DNA from: Natronobacillus azotifigens | GTDB lineage: Bacteria > Bacillota > Bacilli > Bacillales > Amphibacillaceae | NCBI RefSeq assembly: GCF_026805325.1 | Contig: NZ_JAPRAT010000003.1 | Location: forward strand, 62,001 to 126,000 | DNA: 64,000 nt | Direction of reading: 5' to 3' | Notes under the pieces: model-generated | Seen by the model: the letters and a program-made list of their open reading frames with translations, nothing else | What the model was told of the DNA's origin: nothing | Databases searched by the model: none | Translations under genes and position numbers: made by a program | In this document: positions 16,479 to 25,024 of the stretch, piece by piece | How the letters are laid out: each line of letters begins with the position of its first letter | How positions within the stretch are numbered: the stretch's first letter is position 1

Positions 16479-16645
16479 TTGATGGGGGTTTTTTGTGACA
16501 AAGTGGATTTTCGATCAGTGGGGAGTTCAGGATTTACAATTTTAAAGGATCGTGAAAAGCCTCTGGATGCTAGCCTCCTTGATTCTTTTGTTGTTTTAAA
16601 GTGGGAGTGTACGGCTGCTTGCTTTGGTGGGGGGTGTGATTACTA
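16479..16645 (+). repeat. Decayed copy of the dispersed structured repeat
   Basis: Recognisable pieces in order are GATCAGTGGGG, AAAGGATCGTGAAAAGCC, GGATGCTAGC, TTGTTGTTTTAAAGTGGGAG, then TACGGCTGCTTGC. The hairpin partners are lost. It abuts the intact copy at 16658 head to tail, so two copies have inserted near the same place. Confidence 0.75.
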
Positions 16646-16657
16646 CGAGAGGATAAA

Positions 16658-16806
16658 GTGAAACTTCAATCAGTGGGGTTTTTTTAGGTTTTCCCGCACT
16701 GATTGTTAGTTGAACCATTCGGGGTGCTAGCGTCCGTTACTCCCACTTAAACAACTTGGTATTCTCGTTGTTTTGAAGTGGGAGTCTTACGGACGGTTGC
16801 TCCGGG
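16658..16806 (+). repeat. Dispersed structured repeat, copy B
   Basis: 149-bp copy with ATAAA on both sides (16653-16657 and 16807-16811). It lacks the CCTAAAGGATGACCTAAAGG linker found in copies A and D but keeps both hairpins and the closing boxes. Confidence 0.85.
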
Positions 16807-16875
16807 ATAAATGAAGGAAATAACATTATAGATTGTTAAGGTTAGGAAAATTTGTTAGCGGAAGTGTTTTTAAAA

Positions 16876-16901
16876 CAAAAAAGCACCCCATAAGGTGTGC
16901 A
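16876..16901 (-). terminator. Terminator of queG
   Basis: GCACACCTTATGGGGTGC hairpin followed by T6 on the minus strand, a few bases beyond the queG stop. Confidence 0.85.
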
Positions 16902-16907
16902 GTTTTG

Positions 16908-18041
16908 TTATTTATTTTGAAAGGCCAAACCTTTATTCATCTCATTGATAACTTCTGGATCTGATTCTTTTTCTTTTGCCCTGACAATTGCAGGAAAGCC
17001 ATCATCCGTTCCGATTTTCCCAATCGCCCACGCGGCAGTTCCGCGAATAACCGGTCGTGGATCTGTTTTCATTAAGCGGATCAATTCGTCAACAGCGCTT
17101 TCTTCTTTATAATGTGCCAAAGCGATAATTGCATTACGTTGAATCGGTTTTTTTCCACGCCAGGAACCTGCCATTGTACCGAATTGCTCTTTAAACTCCC
17201 GATTCGTAATAGAAAGGAGTGGTAACAATTTCGGTTTCACTAATTCTGGATCGGGCTCTAACTCTGGATGCAGATGAGTGTCTACTTGCTTATTTCTTGG
17301 GCAAACGAGTTGGCACGTATCAAAACCATATAATTGATTTCCCATTACTTCACGATATTCATCTGGCACAAACCCTTTTGTTTGTGTGACAAATGCAATA
17401 CAGTTTTGTGCATTAAGTCGACCTGGCGCGACCAGTGCACCAGTAGGGCAGGAGTCAATACAAATGGTACAATCTCCACAGCTATCATCCACTGGTGTAT
17501 CGGGAGGAAATGGAATGTTTGTAATCATCTCGCCTAAATACACATAAGAACCAAATTCCGGTGTAATAATAGCACAGTTTTTCCCACTAAATCCTATCCC
17601 TGCTCGCTCAGCAACGGCACGATCAGATAATTCACCCGTATCAACCATCGAACGATAATGAAAGCCTGAAATTTTTGTAGCGATAAAGGCAGAGAGTTTA
17701 TCGAGTTTTTCATTCAGTACATGATGATAATCCATTCCCCATGATGCCCTGCAAAAATTCCCCCGCCGCTCCCCTTTTTTATTTTTCGGACGACTTTTCA
17801 TCCGAGAAGGATAGGCAACTGCAATCGCGATGATTGACTGTGCGTCAGACAGCAACAATTCTGGTTCAGTCCGTTCTTCAATCGTTCCTTTTTCAAATCC
17901 TGACTGATAACCAGCTTCTTGTTGCAACTTTAAACGAGATTTCATTTCAGAAAATTCGTTCGCAGCCGCAAAACCAATTTTATCAATACCAATCTTCTTG
18001 CTATATTCAATAATCTCTTGTTTTAATTCTTCATACGCCAT
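16908..18041 (-). CDS. queG: Epoxyqueuosine reductase QueG
   Basis: Last enzyme of queuosine synthesis; it reduces epoxyqueuosine in tRNA using cobalamin and two [4Fe-4S] clusters. The 377 residues include an N-terminal cobalamin-binding part (KIGIDKIGFAAANEF ... WGMDYHHVL), the catalytic MVDTGELSDRAVAERAGIGF with its Asp, two ferredoxin-like clusters (CGDCTICIDSCPTGAL and DTCQLVCPRNK) and a C-terminal HEAT-like repeat region (ALAHYKEESAVDELIRLMKTDPRPVIRGTAAWAIGKIG), which many firmicute QueG proteins carry. Its upstream region holds the 20-bp repeat array at 18101-18540. Confidence 0.95.
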   Translation of the reverse strand: MAYEELKQEIIEYSKKIGIDKIGFAAANEFSEMKSRLKLQQEAGYQSGFEKGTIEERTEPELLLSDAQSIIAIAVAYPSRMKSRPKNKKGERRGNFCRASWGMDYHHVLNEKLDKLSAFIATKISGFHYRSMVDTGELSDRAVAERAGIGFSGKNCAIITPEFGSYVYLGEMITNIPFPPDTPVDDSCGDCTICIDSCPTGALVAPGRLNAQNCIAFVTQTKGFVPDEYREVMGNQLYGFDTCQLVCPRNKQVDTHLHPELEPDPELVKPKLLPLLSITNREFKEQFGTMAGSWRGKKPIQRNAIIALAHYKEESAVDELIRLMKTDPRPVIRGTAAWAIGKIGTDDGFPAIVRAKEKESDPEVINEMNKGLAFQNK

Positions 18042-18100
18042 TGCGAGAAGCCTCCTTTCTGTTGAGGGTGTGGTGGGTCTTGAGTTGCGTGCATTTTTTT

Positions 18101-18540
18101 ATTCATTCGTGTTCTTCGGGATTTGTTCGCATCTTTTCTCATTTATTCGCATTCTCCGGGATTTGTTCGCATCTTTTCTCATTTATTCGCATTCTCCGGG
18201 ATTTGTTCGCATCTTTTCTGATTTATTCGCATTCTCCGCAATTTGTTCGCATCTTTTCTGATTTATTCGCATTCTCCATGATTTGTTCGCATCTTTTCTG
18301 ATTTATTCGCATTCTCTGCGATTTGTTCGCATCTTTTTCGATTTATTCGCATTCTCCATGATTTGTTCGCATCTTTTCCAATTTGTTCGCATTCTCTATG
18401 ATTTGTTCGCATCTTTTTCGATTTGTTCGCATTCTCCATGATTTGTTCGCATCTTTTCTGATTTATTCGCATTCTCTGTGATTTGTTCGCATCTTTTTCA
18501 ATTTATTCGCATTCTCTACGATTTACGTGCATTATACTGA
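18101..18540. repeat. Array of 22 exact-length 20-bp direct repeats, A/B alternating
   Basis: Units begin every 20 bases from 18101 to 18521. Two unit types alternate: A, like ATTTGTTCGCATCTTTTCTG, and B, like ATTTATTCGCATTCTCCATG, giving a 40-bp super-period. The core TTCGCAT is nearly invariant, while the last three bases of each unit vary. The first and last units are divergent, and both ends carry GTGCAT variants (18088-18093, 18527-18532) like the second array at 53093-53232. There are no spacers, so this is not CRISPR. It lies between tRNA-Gly and queG, 5' of queG. Confidence 0.95.
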
Positions 18541-18588
18541 CTATAGAATATTCAGACCACAAATAACCTCTTAATGTTTACTTTCATA

Positions 18589-18635
18589 TAAAAAACGCAA
18601 CACTTCGTTGTTCATCAACGAAATACTGCGTTGCA
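18589..18635 (-). terminator. Terminator of tRNA-Gly
   Basis: On the minus strand a 15-bp stem (CGCAGTATTTCGTTG with CAACGAAGTGTTGCG, three G-T pairs) is followed by T6, just 3' of the tRNA. Confidence 0.88.
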
Positions 18636-18644
18636 CACAATTTT

Positions 18645-18718
18645 TGGAGCGGGTGAAGGGAATCGAACCCTCATCATCAGCTTGGAAGGCTGAGGTTTTA
18701 CCACTAAACTACACCCGC
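18645..18718 (-). tRNA. tRNA-Gly (anticodon TCC)
   Basis: The minus-strand sequence folds as a cloverleaf: acceptor GCGGGTG pairs with CACCCGC, the D-arm carries TAGTGGTAAAA, the anticodon loop CTTCCAA gives TCC, and the T-arm contains GGTTCGATTCC. The discriminator base is T and CCA is encoded. Its own terminator follows. A 5' fragment of the same gene lies upstream at 18841-18870. Confidence 0.97.
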
Positions 18719-18840
18719 ATTTAAAACAACTTTTTCTATTACTCTTCTCACGCATTGGTGTCCCTGCATCTACCAGCTTATTCATCGATGAGTATGCTTC
18801 GGGACAACTCGATGTTTTTTCGATGATGCTTTTGCTCGTG

Positions 18841-18870
18841 GCTGAGGTTTTACCACTAAACTACACCCGC
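18841..18870 (-). pseudogene. 5' fragment of a second tRNA-Gly
   Basis: Thirty bases are identical to the 5' part of the tRNA-Gly gene (acceptor strand, D-arm and start of the anticodon stem) in the same orientation, about 120 bp upstream of the intact gene. The anticodon, T-arm and 3' acceptor strand are missing, so it cannot make a tRNA. It may be what is left of a tandem tRNA-Gly pair after deletion, or of an insertion at the tRNA. Confidence 0.85.
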
Positions 18871-19000
18871 ATTTTCTCACTTAACCATGCCACTAGACTT
18901 GCAAATTCTGTCGAAAATCTGTTTCTTTAAGTCATGTTTTTTATTATAACAATCGTTACGCGGTATTGCAACCTGATATTAAATTTTTTTGTCAAATAAA

Positions 19001-19148
19001 GTGAAACTTCAATCAGTGGGGGTTTTTGGGTATTCACCCACTGATTGTTAGTTGAACCATTCGGGGTGCTAGCGTCCGTTACTCCCACTTAAACAACTTG
19101 GTATTCTCGTTGTTTTGAAGTGGGAGTCTTACGGACGGTTGCTCCGGG
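19001..19148 (+). repeat. Dispersed structured repeat, copy C
   Basis: 148-bp copy, nearly identical to copy B and also lacking the CCTAAAGG linker. It has ATAAA on both sides (18996-19000, 19149-19153). It lies between the tRNA-Gly fragment and the small membrane-protein gene at 19229. Confidence 0.85.
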
Positions 19149-19228
19149 ATAAAACCGAATTTATTTACTTAAATGTTTAATAATGAAACAACAGGGTATT
19201 TTAATAGTAAAATAAAGGAGTGATATTA

Positions 19229-19372
19229 ATGTTTTGGACAATAATTGGGATTATATTACTTGCTTGGTTGTTAGGTTTGATCTTCGAGATTGCTGGCGGG
19301 TTAATCCATATTCTACTTGTTATCGCACTGATCGTGTTTATTGCCAGAATGATTCAAGCACCTCGACGATGA
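19229..19372 (+). CDS. lmo0937-family small membrane protein
   Basis: 47-residue hydrophobic protein, MFWTIIGIILLAWLLGLIFE followed by a Gly-rich turn and a second membrane segment, ending MIQAPRR. This two-helix pattern matches the lmo0937 family, which is widespread in Bacillales and often stress-related; its function is not established. A good ribosome site (AAAGGAGTG) precedes the ATG and a terminator follows at 19397. It is below the length at which simple ORF calls usually report genes. Confidence 0.85.
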   Translation: MFWTIIGIILLAWLLGLIFEIAGGLIHILLVIALIVFIARMIQAPRR

Positions 19373-19396
19373 CTTCATGAATTACACATAGATAAG

Positions 19397-19432
19397 CTGC
19401 AGCTACATTCTGAAAAGTAGCTGCAGTTTTAT
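19397..19432 (+). terminator. Terminator of lmo0937-family gene
   Basis: CTGCAGCTAC/GTAGCTGCAG perfect 10-bp stem followed by TTTTATT. It also lies at the end of the converging SGNH hydrolase gene. Confidence 0.88.
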
Positions 19433-20052
19433 TATAGTAACCCTATTGTTTTCAACCATGTTTGAGCCATCAAGTAATTTCCTGCATTATTCATATGTAC
19501 ACCATCTATTGTTAGTGGATAGGTTGCATTGGATTGTAAATATTCTAAAAATGCTTGGTGAGTTGGAACGACAGGTAAATCAAACAGATTTGCAATTTTG
19601 TGGACAACATTCACATAAGCTTTTAATTTTTCGTTTCCTAGCGAATCAATATGTTCCTCAATAATTGTTGGCTCCATAAGTATTATCTTTGCTTCGGTAT
19701 GTTCTCGTGTCTTTTGGATTAATTCAAGATAAATCTTTTCAAATTGATCGGGTAACACTTGTTCGATACTAGCGTCATTATCCAACTGACGCCAAACATC
19801 ATTGATACCAATCGAGATGGACAAAAGATTCGGCTGCAAATCAAGCACATCTTCTTGCCAACGAGCAGCTAGATCTGTAATTCTATTTCCTCCAATCCCT
19901 TGGTTTATAATCTCAGGAAAATGATTTGGATTTGTTACTAACAAATGATCGTGAATCAATCGCACATAGTTATTTCCTAGATTTTCTGAATCCTCAAATC
20001 TCCCCCACTCCGTTATACTATCCCCTATAAATACGATTCGCTTCTTACTCAT
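19432..20052 (-). CDS. SGNH/GDSL-family hydrolase
   Basis: 206-residue esterase or lipase of the SGNH fold. All four blocks are present: FIGDSITEWG with the nucleophile Ser, GIGGNRITDL with Gly, SIGINDVWR with Asn, and DGVHMNNAG with the Asp/His pair. There is no signal peptide, so it is cytoplasmic. It resembles lysophospholipase L1 or rhamnogalacturonan/xylan acetylesterase types; the substrate is unknown. The ATG has a GGAGGG site. Confidence 0.9.
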   Translation of the reverse strand: MSKKRIVFIGDSITEWGRFEDSENLGNNYVRLIHDHLLVTNPNHFPEIINQGIGGNRITDLAARWQEDVLDLQPNLLSISIGINDVWRQLDNDASIEQVLPDQFEKIYLELIQKTREHTEAKIILMEPTIIEEHIDSLGNEKLKAYVNVVHKIANLFDLPVVPTHQAFLEYLQSNATYPLTIDGVHMNNAGNYLMAQTWLKTIGLL

Positions 20053-20119
20053 ATTAGTTCCCTCCTCCTTATATACTACTATTCTTCATTATGCCATATT
20101 CATAAAAGAAATTCATACA

Positions 20120-20148
20120 GAAAAACCATAACAAGACGTTATGGTTTG
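20120..20148 (-). terminator. Terminator overlapping end of the GGDEF gene
   Basis: AACCATAAC/GTTATGGTT hairpin followed by T5 on the minus strand. Its first arm overlaps the last codons of the gene. Confidence 0.75.
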
Positions 20149-21821
20149 ACTAAGTAATTACAGATCTCGATAATCGCTTTATTCTTTCCGGTATTTTTTG
20201 CTTGATACAGTACTTCATCCGCCTTGTTGATGATTTGCTGTGCATCGAAGTTTTTGCAAGTAGGAATAATAATCCCAATACTTGATCCTAAAGAGAACTG
20301 ATAACTATCTACCTGCCATGGTTGGGCGATAACACCTTCAATTCGCTTCACAACCCGTTCCACATTCCTTGCATCATCGACTTCTGGTAATAAGATCATA
20401 AATTCATCCCCGCCCATCCGTGCAACAGTATCCATTTCACGAACAGCAGACTTTAATCGTTGACCAAATTCAATAATTACTTTATCCCCAGTATCATGAC
20501 CATACTGATCATTTATTTTTTTAAAATCATCTAGATCAAGCATCATTACAGCAAAATTGTTATGTTGTTTGCGTTCGTGTGCTGCGATCACTTGATCCAA
20601 CCGATCGTGAAACAAACGTCGATTCGGTAAATTCGTCAAATAATCATGATAAGCAAATTGTCTTAATTGCTCTTCATGCTGCTTACGTTCTTCAATATCT
20701 CGAGCAACAACGACAATATGTTTGAAATGTTTATTTTTTGTAAAAATAGGTTGCGCTCGTAATTCAAACCATTTTTCTTTACCATTTATATCATTAAAAC
20801 GCACTTCAATCGAGTGTGTATTTGCCTTTTGATACGTTTCTAATAATTCCTTGATCAACTGATGATCTTGTTGATCTACAATATCCAATAATTTTTTATT
20901 AAATAAAGCATTCGGATCATAGCCTAACACCTTTTGATGCGAGGGAGATAAATAAACAAATTGCCCTCTTTCATCAATCAATTGTATGAGATCCGAAGAG
21001 TTTTCTGCGATAAGACGAAATCTTTCTTCACTAGCCATCAGCGCTTCCTTGGCAAATTGTTCAGCGGTCATGTCTTTCATAATCGCATAAACACCACGAA
21101 TTTCTTGTTCTAACATCATCGGAGTTAGCTTAATTTGCAAAACAGCTTCTGTGTCGTCTGACATCGATACTTCAGTATCAACAATACTAGACGTACCACC
21201 CAACGTTTGCTGAAAGGCTTGTTTCACCTTTGATAAACGCTTTGGTTTTAGAATATCTAAAAAGGCCATCCCCCGAAAATTCTCTTCTGGTTGGTTCATC
21301 AAGCGATTAAAGGCTTGATTCGCTCGTAAAATTTTCCCTTGTAAATCTAAATAGATTATGGAATCGGAATTTTCCGCAAAAAGTGACTTATACCTCAGGC
21401 GACTTAGTTTCAGCCGGTGATTACTTAGATCTTTCTCACGTTCCGTTTCTTTAAACGCGGTAATATCACGAGTCAGTGCGATAATTCGTACGACCTTCTC
21501 ATCTTCAAATTGTGGGGTTAACGTTGTTTCGCTAACTTTTTTTGTTTCTTGTTTAATTATATAATCATCTTGATAAGTAATCGGTTCTCTTAACTCAATC
21601 ACTGTCCGGTATTTTTCATAGAGTACAGCTGTTACTTGGAGTGAATTTACCTCAGCAATTTCTTTACCAATTACATCTTCTGATAAACCTAATTCTTCCA
21701 TGGCAACTTTATTCAAGTAATCATAATAAAACAATTGTTGATCTTCACTTACACGCATGACAAAAATCATATCTTGAATACCATTTAAAATCGCTTGATA
21801 ATCTACCTTGTTCTTGTTCAT
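20139..21821 (-). CDS. PAS-PAS-PAS-GGDEF diguanylate cyclase
   Basis: 560 residues, no membrane segment. Three PAS-type sensory domains lie at about 1-120, 135-255 (ENSDSIIYLDLQGKILRANQAF) and 260-390 (ENSSDLIQLIDERGQFVYLSP), joined by short helices. A GGDEF domain follows at about 395-550, with DYLTNLPNRRLFHDRL and an intact active-site RMGGDEFMILLPE. An Arg-x-x-Asp inhibitory site is not evident upstream of it. It should make cyclic di-GMP in response to a cytoplasmic signal, which in a flagellated bacterium favours the sessile state. It stands alone, between an esterase and the cation ATPase. Confidence 0.93.
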   Translation of the reverse strand: MNKNKVDYQAILNGIQDMIFVMRVSEDQQLFYYDYLNKVAMEELGLSEDVIGKEIAEVNSLQVTAVLYEKYRTVIELREPITYQDDYIIKQETKKVSETTLTPQFEDEKVVRIIALTRDITAFKETEREKDLSNHRLKLSRLRYKSLFAENSDSIIYLDLQGKILRANQAFNRLMNQPEENFRGMAFLDILKPKRLSKVKQAFQQTLGGTSSIVDTEVSMSDDTEAVLQIKLTPMMLEQEIRGVYAIMKDMTAEQFAKEALMASEERFRLIAENSSDLIQLIDERGQFVYLSPSHQKVLGYDPNALFNKKLLDIVDQQDHQLIKELLETYQKANTHSIEVRFNDINGKEKWFELRAQPIFTKNKHFKHIVVVARDIEERKQHEEQLRQFAYHDYLTNLPNRRLFHDRLDQVIAAHERKQHNNFAVMMLDLDDFKKINDQYGHDTGDKVIIEFGQRLKSAVREMDTVARMGGDEFMILLPEVDDARNVERVVKRIEGVIAQPWQVDSYQFSLGSSIGIIIPTCKNFDAQQIINKADEVLYQAKNTGKNKAIIEICNYLVKP

Positions 21822-22004
21822 GCGTCCTCACTCCTTTATTATGTCTTCAAAAAGCAATACTTGGAAGTGTGCTCTTTGATTTAGTATCTTCATCGATACA
21901 AGAGCAATTCAACGATGTAATATGATTTGAATACTTTCATTAATTGTAAAAAATTCATCAACGTTGATTATAACATTACTCAAGCATTTCATATAGGGGA
22001 AAAA

Positions 22005-22042
22005 GAAAAAAACAGCGAGCTTTTTCCATCTATTGCTCGCTG
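22005..22042 (-). terminator. Terminator of the P-type ATPase gene
   Basis: CAGCGAGC/GCTCGCTG hairpin followed by a T-rich run on the minus strand, about 12 bp past the stop. Confidence 0.88.
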
Positions 22043-22054
22043 CTCTATTCTATT

Positions 22055-24703
22055 CTATGATTTTTTTATCCATCTATGATAAATAACTTTAACTATTTCC
22101 ATCATAACTACTGCTGCAATCGCAAGTCCTGTTGCGATAAACCATTGTTGAAAGCCAAATACTTCTGGAATATAGAACACTTCTCGTAAAAATGGTAGCA
22201 ATGTTACGCTGTATAAGCCAAAGCAAACTGCAACTGCTATTAATACATATTTATTACTAAACATCCCTACTCCGATAGCTGTCTGGGTATTGGAACGAGC
22301 TGCGAATGTCTGTAACGTTCTCGACAAGATTAACGTTGTAAACGCCATTGCCACACTCATTTCTACTGAATGTTGCAAACCAATCAGATGTGATAAAATA
22401 ACAGCAATCCCAATGATCGATCCCCTGGTAATTACAGATCGTAACGTCTCTCCAGCAAAAATTCCTTCATCAATATTTCGAGGCGCTCTGTTCATCACGT
22501 CTGGTTCTGATTTTTCCATCCCTAACGCAATCGCTGGAAGGGAATCATTGACCAAGTTGATAAATAACAGTTGCAATGCAGTGAACGGATTCGGTAATCC
22601 TAGTAACACGGCAAACAGAATCGCAATAATTGCGCCTAAGTTACCAGAGAATAAGTAAGCAATTGCTTTTTTTATATTGTCAAAAACGGTACGACCAACT
22701 TCCACGGCATTTACAATCGATACAAAATTGTCATCCGTTAAAATCATCGCTGCAGCATCTTTACTAACATCCGTACCACTTCCCATGGCAATTCCGATAT
22801 CTGCTTGTTTTAACGCCGGCGCATCGTTAACTCCATCTCCCGTCATGGCTGAAATGTGGTTTTTATTTTGCCATGCTTTCACAATTCGAATTTTATTTTC
22901 TGGCGATACACGAGCATATACGGCAATGCTTGCGAGCTTGTCCATTAATTCTACCTCGGACATGTTATCTAACTCTTGTCCGGTTACCGCAATATCGTCC
23001 TCGGTCATTAACCCAATATTTTTACCAATCGCTTGGGCTGTTGTTTTATGGTCACCTGTAATCATCACTGTCTTGATTCCTGCCGCTTTTGTTTCTTTCA
23101 CCGCATGATAGACCGCTTCCCGAGGTGGATCCATCATGGCCATCAAACCGACTAATACAATATCTTGCTCATCTTCTACGGTTAAAGTAGTTGTAGAAGG
23201 ATTCATTTTTTTATAACCGAAAGCTAACACACGTAATGCTTGTTGGGAAAAACCTTCGTTTGCTGTTTGTAACTTTGTTTTCCAATCGTCGTTAAACGGT
23301 TCTTCCTGGCCATTAATTAGAATTTGTTTGGCACGTCCAAACATTACATCTGGTCCACCTTTGATTAACATCAATTTTTCATTATTTATATCATTTAAGG
23401 TCGACATTAATTTTCGATCAGAATCAAAAGAGATCTCTGCGATACGCTTATAAGTGTTTCGTAATTCTTGATAAGGTTGGTTGTTTTTATCCGCATAATG
23501 TATAAGTGCAAGTTCGGTTGGATCACCAACTTCTTTTCCGGCATGATCAACATAAGAGTCATTACACAATACTGCGATATTTACCAATAAACGCTCCGAT
23601 TGATTCCATGATTCGGGTTGTTCTGGTAATGCATCTTCCGCTTGTCCTGGGATGAAATATTTCGTTACGGTCATCTTGTTTTGCGTCAATGTTCCTGTTT
23701 TATCGGTACAGATCACACTCGTTGAACCTAATGTTTCTACCGCTGGAAGCTTTCGAATGATCGCATGTTGCTTCGCCATTTTATTCGTTCCTACCGATAA
23801 AACAATCGTTACAATCGATTGCAATGCTTCAGGAATCGCGGCTACCGCGACCGCTACGGCAAACATGAGTGCTTGTAACAATTCGGTTGTTAGGTCTGTT
23901 GGCCCTTCCCCTAACCAAATACGTGCAGCCTGGACAGCAAAAATAGCTATAGATAAAAAGAGAATTCCGATGCCTAATTTTTTACTGAATTTATCAAGTT
24001 TTCGTTGTAATGGTGTTAATTTTTGTTCTGCAGATGCTAGCATATCGGCAATTTTTCCAATTTCAGTCTTTGCACCCGTATCGGTTACGACAAATGTAGC
24101 ACGACCATTCGTTACGAGTGCACTGCTGAAGACCATATTGGTACGATCTCCAAGTGGGAGCTCTTCCGATAGTTCCTGTGGAGTTTTTTCAACCACGGTC
24201 GATTCACCTGTTAGCATCCCTTCATTCACTTTCAATGAAGCACTTTCCAAAATACGGCCATCAGCTGGAATAAAGTCACCAGCTTCTAAGAAAACAATAT
24301 CACCAGGTACGAGTTCACGAGCGGGAATCGTCTTTTTCTCTCCTCCACGAATCACTTTCGCTTCAGGTGCAGACATTTTCCGAAGCGCATCGAGCGAACT
24401 CTCGGCTTTTTTCGTTTGCACAACACTGATCACTGCATTCATGATAAGTACGATAATAATAACAATGGTTTCGATATATTCACCAAGTAACAGCTGAACT
24501 ATTGCAGCTACTAACAAAACAATCACCATGGCATCTTTAAAAGAATCCAATAGTAACTGCCATGTAGAAAGTTTATCTCCTTCTTTTAACTCATTAAAGC
24601 CTTTCTCTTCTTGGTATACTTTCACTTGTTGTTCCGTGAGTCCGGTGTCTTTAGTTAGCAGTTGCTTCAATACTGCTTCTTTTGCCTGTCGATAAAATTC
24701 CAT
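22055..24703 (-). CDS. P-type cation (Ca2+/Mn2+) exporting ATPase
   Basis: 882-residue P2-type ATPase with an N-terminal cation-ATPase domain, actuator motif LTGEST, membrane-4 motif AIPEALQSIVTI, phosphorylation site CTDKTGTLTQ (Asp334), nucleotide-binding region and hinge MTGDGVNDAPALKQADIGIAMG, and about ten membrane helices. It is related to firmicute Ca2+/Mn2+ exporters such as CaxP and Lactococcus YoaB. The PEAL variant in helix 4 is shared with that group. Directly upstream is a yybP-ykoY riboswitch that switches on with Mn2+, which favours Mn2+ efflux as the main role. The ATG has a GGAGAAGG site. Confidence 0.9.
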   Translation of the reverse strand: MEFYRQAKEAVLKQLLTKDTGLTEQQVKVYQEEKGFNELKEGDKLSTWQLLLDSFKDAMVIVLLVAAIVQLLLGEYIETIVIIIVLIMNAVISVVQTKKAESSLDALRKMSAPEAKVIRGGEKKTIPARELVPGDIVFLEAGDFIPADGRILESASLKVNEGMLTGESTVVEKTPQELSEELPLGDRTNMVFSSALVTNGRATFVVTDTGAKTEIGKIADMLASAEQKLTPLQRKLDKFSKKLGIGILFLSIAIFAVQAARIWLGEGPTDLTTELLQALMFAVAVAVAAIPEALQSIVTIVLSVGTNKMAKQHAIIRKLPAVETLGSTSVICTDKTGTLTQNKMTVTKYFIPGQAEDALPEQPESWNQSERLLVNIAVLCNDSYVDHAGKEVGDPTELALIHYADKNNQPYQELRNTYKRIAEISFDSDRKLMSTLNDINNEKLMLIKGGPDVMFGRAKQILINGQEEPFNDDWKTKLQTANEGFSQQALRVLAFGYKKMNPSTTTLTVEDEQDIVLVGLMAMMDPPREAVYHAVKETKAAGIKTVMITGDHKTTAQAIGKNIGLMTEDDIAVTGQELDNMSEVELMDKLASIAVYARVSPENKIRIVKAWQNKNHISAMTGDGVNDAPALKQADIGIAMGSGTDVSKDAAAMILTDDNFVSIVNAVEVGRTVFDNIKKAIAYLFSGNLGAIIAILFAVLLGLPNPFTALQLLFINLVNDSLPAIALGMEKSEPDVMNRAPRNIDEGIFAGETLRSVITRGSIIGIAVILSHLIGLQHSVEMSVAMAFTTLILSRTLQTFAARSNTQTAIGVGMFSNKYVLIAVAVCFGLYSVTLLPFLREVFYIPEVFGFQQWFIATGLAIAAVVMMEIVKVIYHRWIKKS

Positions 24704-24810
24704 TCCTTCTCCATCTCCTGTCTGACTCTAAACCTACATATAGTTTTAACCAATTTCTCATATTGCAATCAGATTCATGCTGATCGTTTTAGGAGCCACT
24801 TTTTTATACA

Positions 24811-24946
24811 AAAAAAGACCCTTACCTATTTATTCTGGGTTCAGAAAAAATAGGTAAAGGTCTTGCTAACAACATGCGTTGCCAATAATGCCGGAGAAAA
24901 AAATTCTCGTAATGACGACATCATTGTAAGAGCTACTCCCCTTTAA
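24811..24946 (-). ncRNA. yybP-ykoY (Mn2+) riboswitch with intrinsic terminator
   Basis: Read on the minus strand: AAAGGGGAGTAGCTC opens the aptamer (24945 down); TCATTACGAGAATTTTTTTCTC, CCGGCATTATTGGCAACGC and AGCAAGACCTTTACC follow, matching the yybP-ykoY consensus. AAAGG and CCTTT form the closing P1 stem. The 3' P1 strand is also the left arm of a long terminator hairpin (24815-24864) followed by T7. Ligand binding would stabilise P1 and break the terminator, an ON switch. The regulated gene is the cation ATPase starting at 24703. Confidence 0.9.
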
Positions 24947-24957
24947 ATATTAACCTA

Positions 24958-24986
24958 AGCATACGCCTGTCTTAGGCGAATGTCAA
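24958..24986 (-). promoter_or_regulatory. Promoter of the riboswitch-ATPase transcript
   Basis: TTGACA (24986-24981), exactly 17 bp, then TATGCT (24963-24958). The spacer and -10 also contain an inverted repeat with arms CCTAAG (24953-24958) and CTTAGG (24971-24976), which could be an additional operator. Confidence 0.75.
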
Positions 24987-25024
24987 GGGGAATAGATCCT
25001 TCGACAAATTTCGGGCGGTGCCTG

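Noticed and set aside
16479..16661. Sixty-codon plus-strand frame
   Set aside because: Lies entirely in a decayed copy of the dispersed repeat and has no start signal or protein-like composition.
17998..18472. Open frames of 69-87 codons crossing the 20-bp array on both strands
   Set aside because: They only exist because the repeat has no stops in some frames; there is no ribosome site and the peptides are a periodic by-product.
18101..18540. CRISPR array
   Set aside because: Repeats are directly adjacent, 20 bp long and without unique spacers; no cas genes are nearby.
23652..24497. 281-codon plus-strand frame opposite the cation ATPase
   Set aside because: Shadow of the ATPase gene, whose motifs are complete on the other strand.
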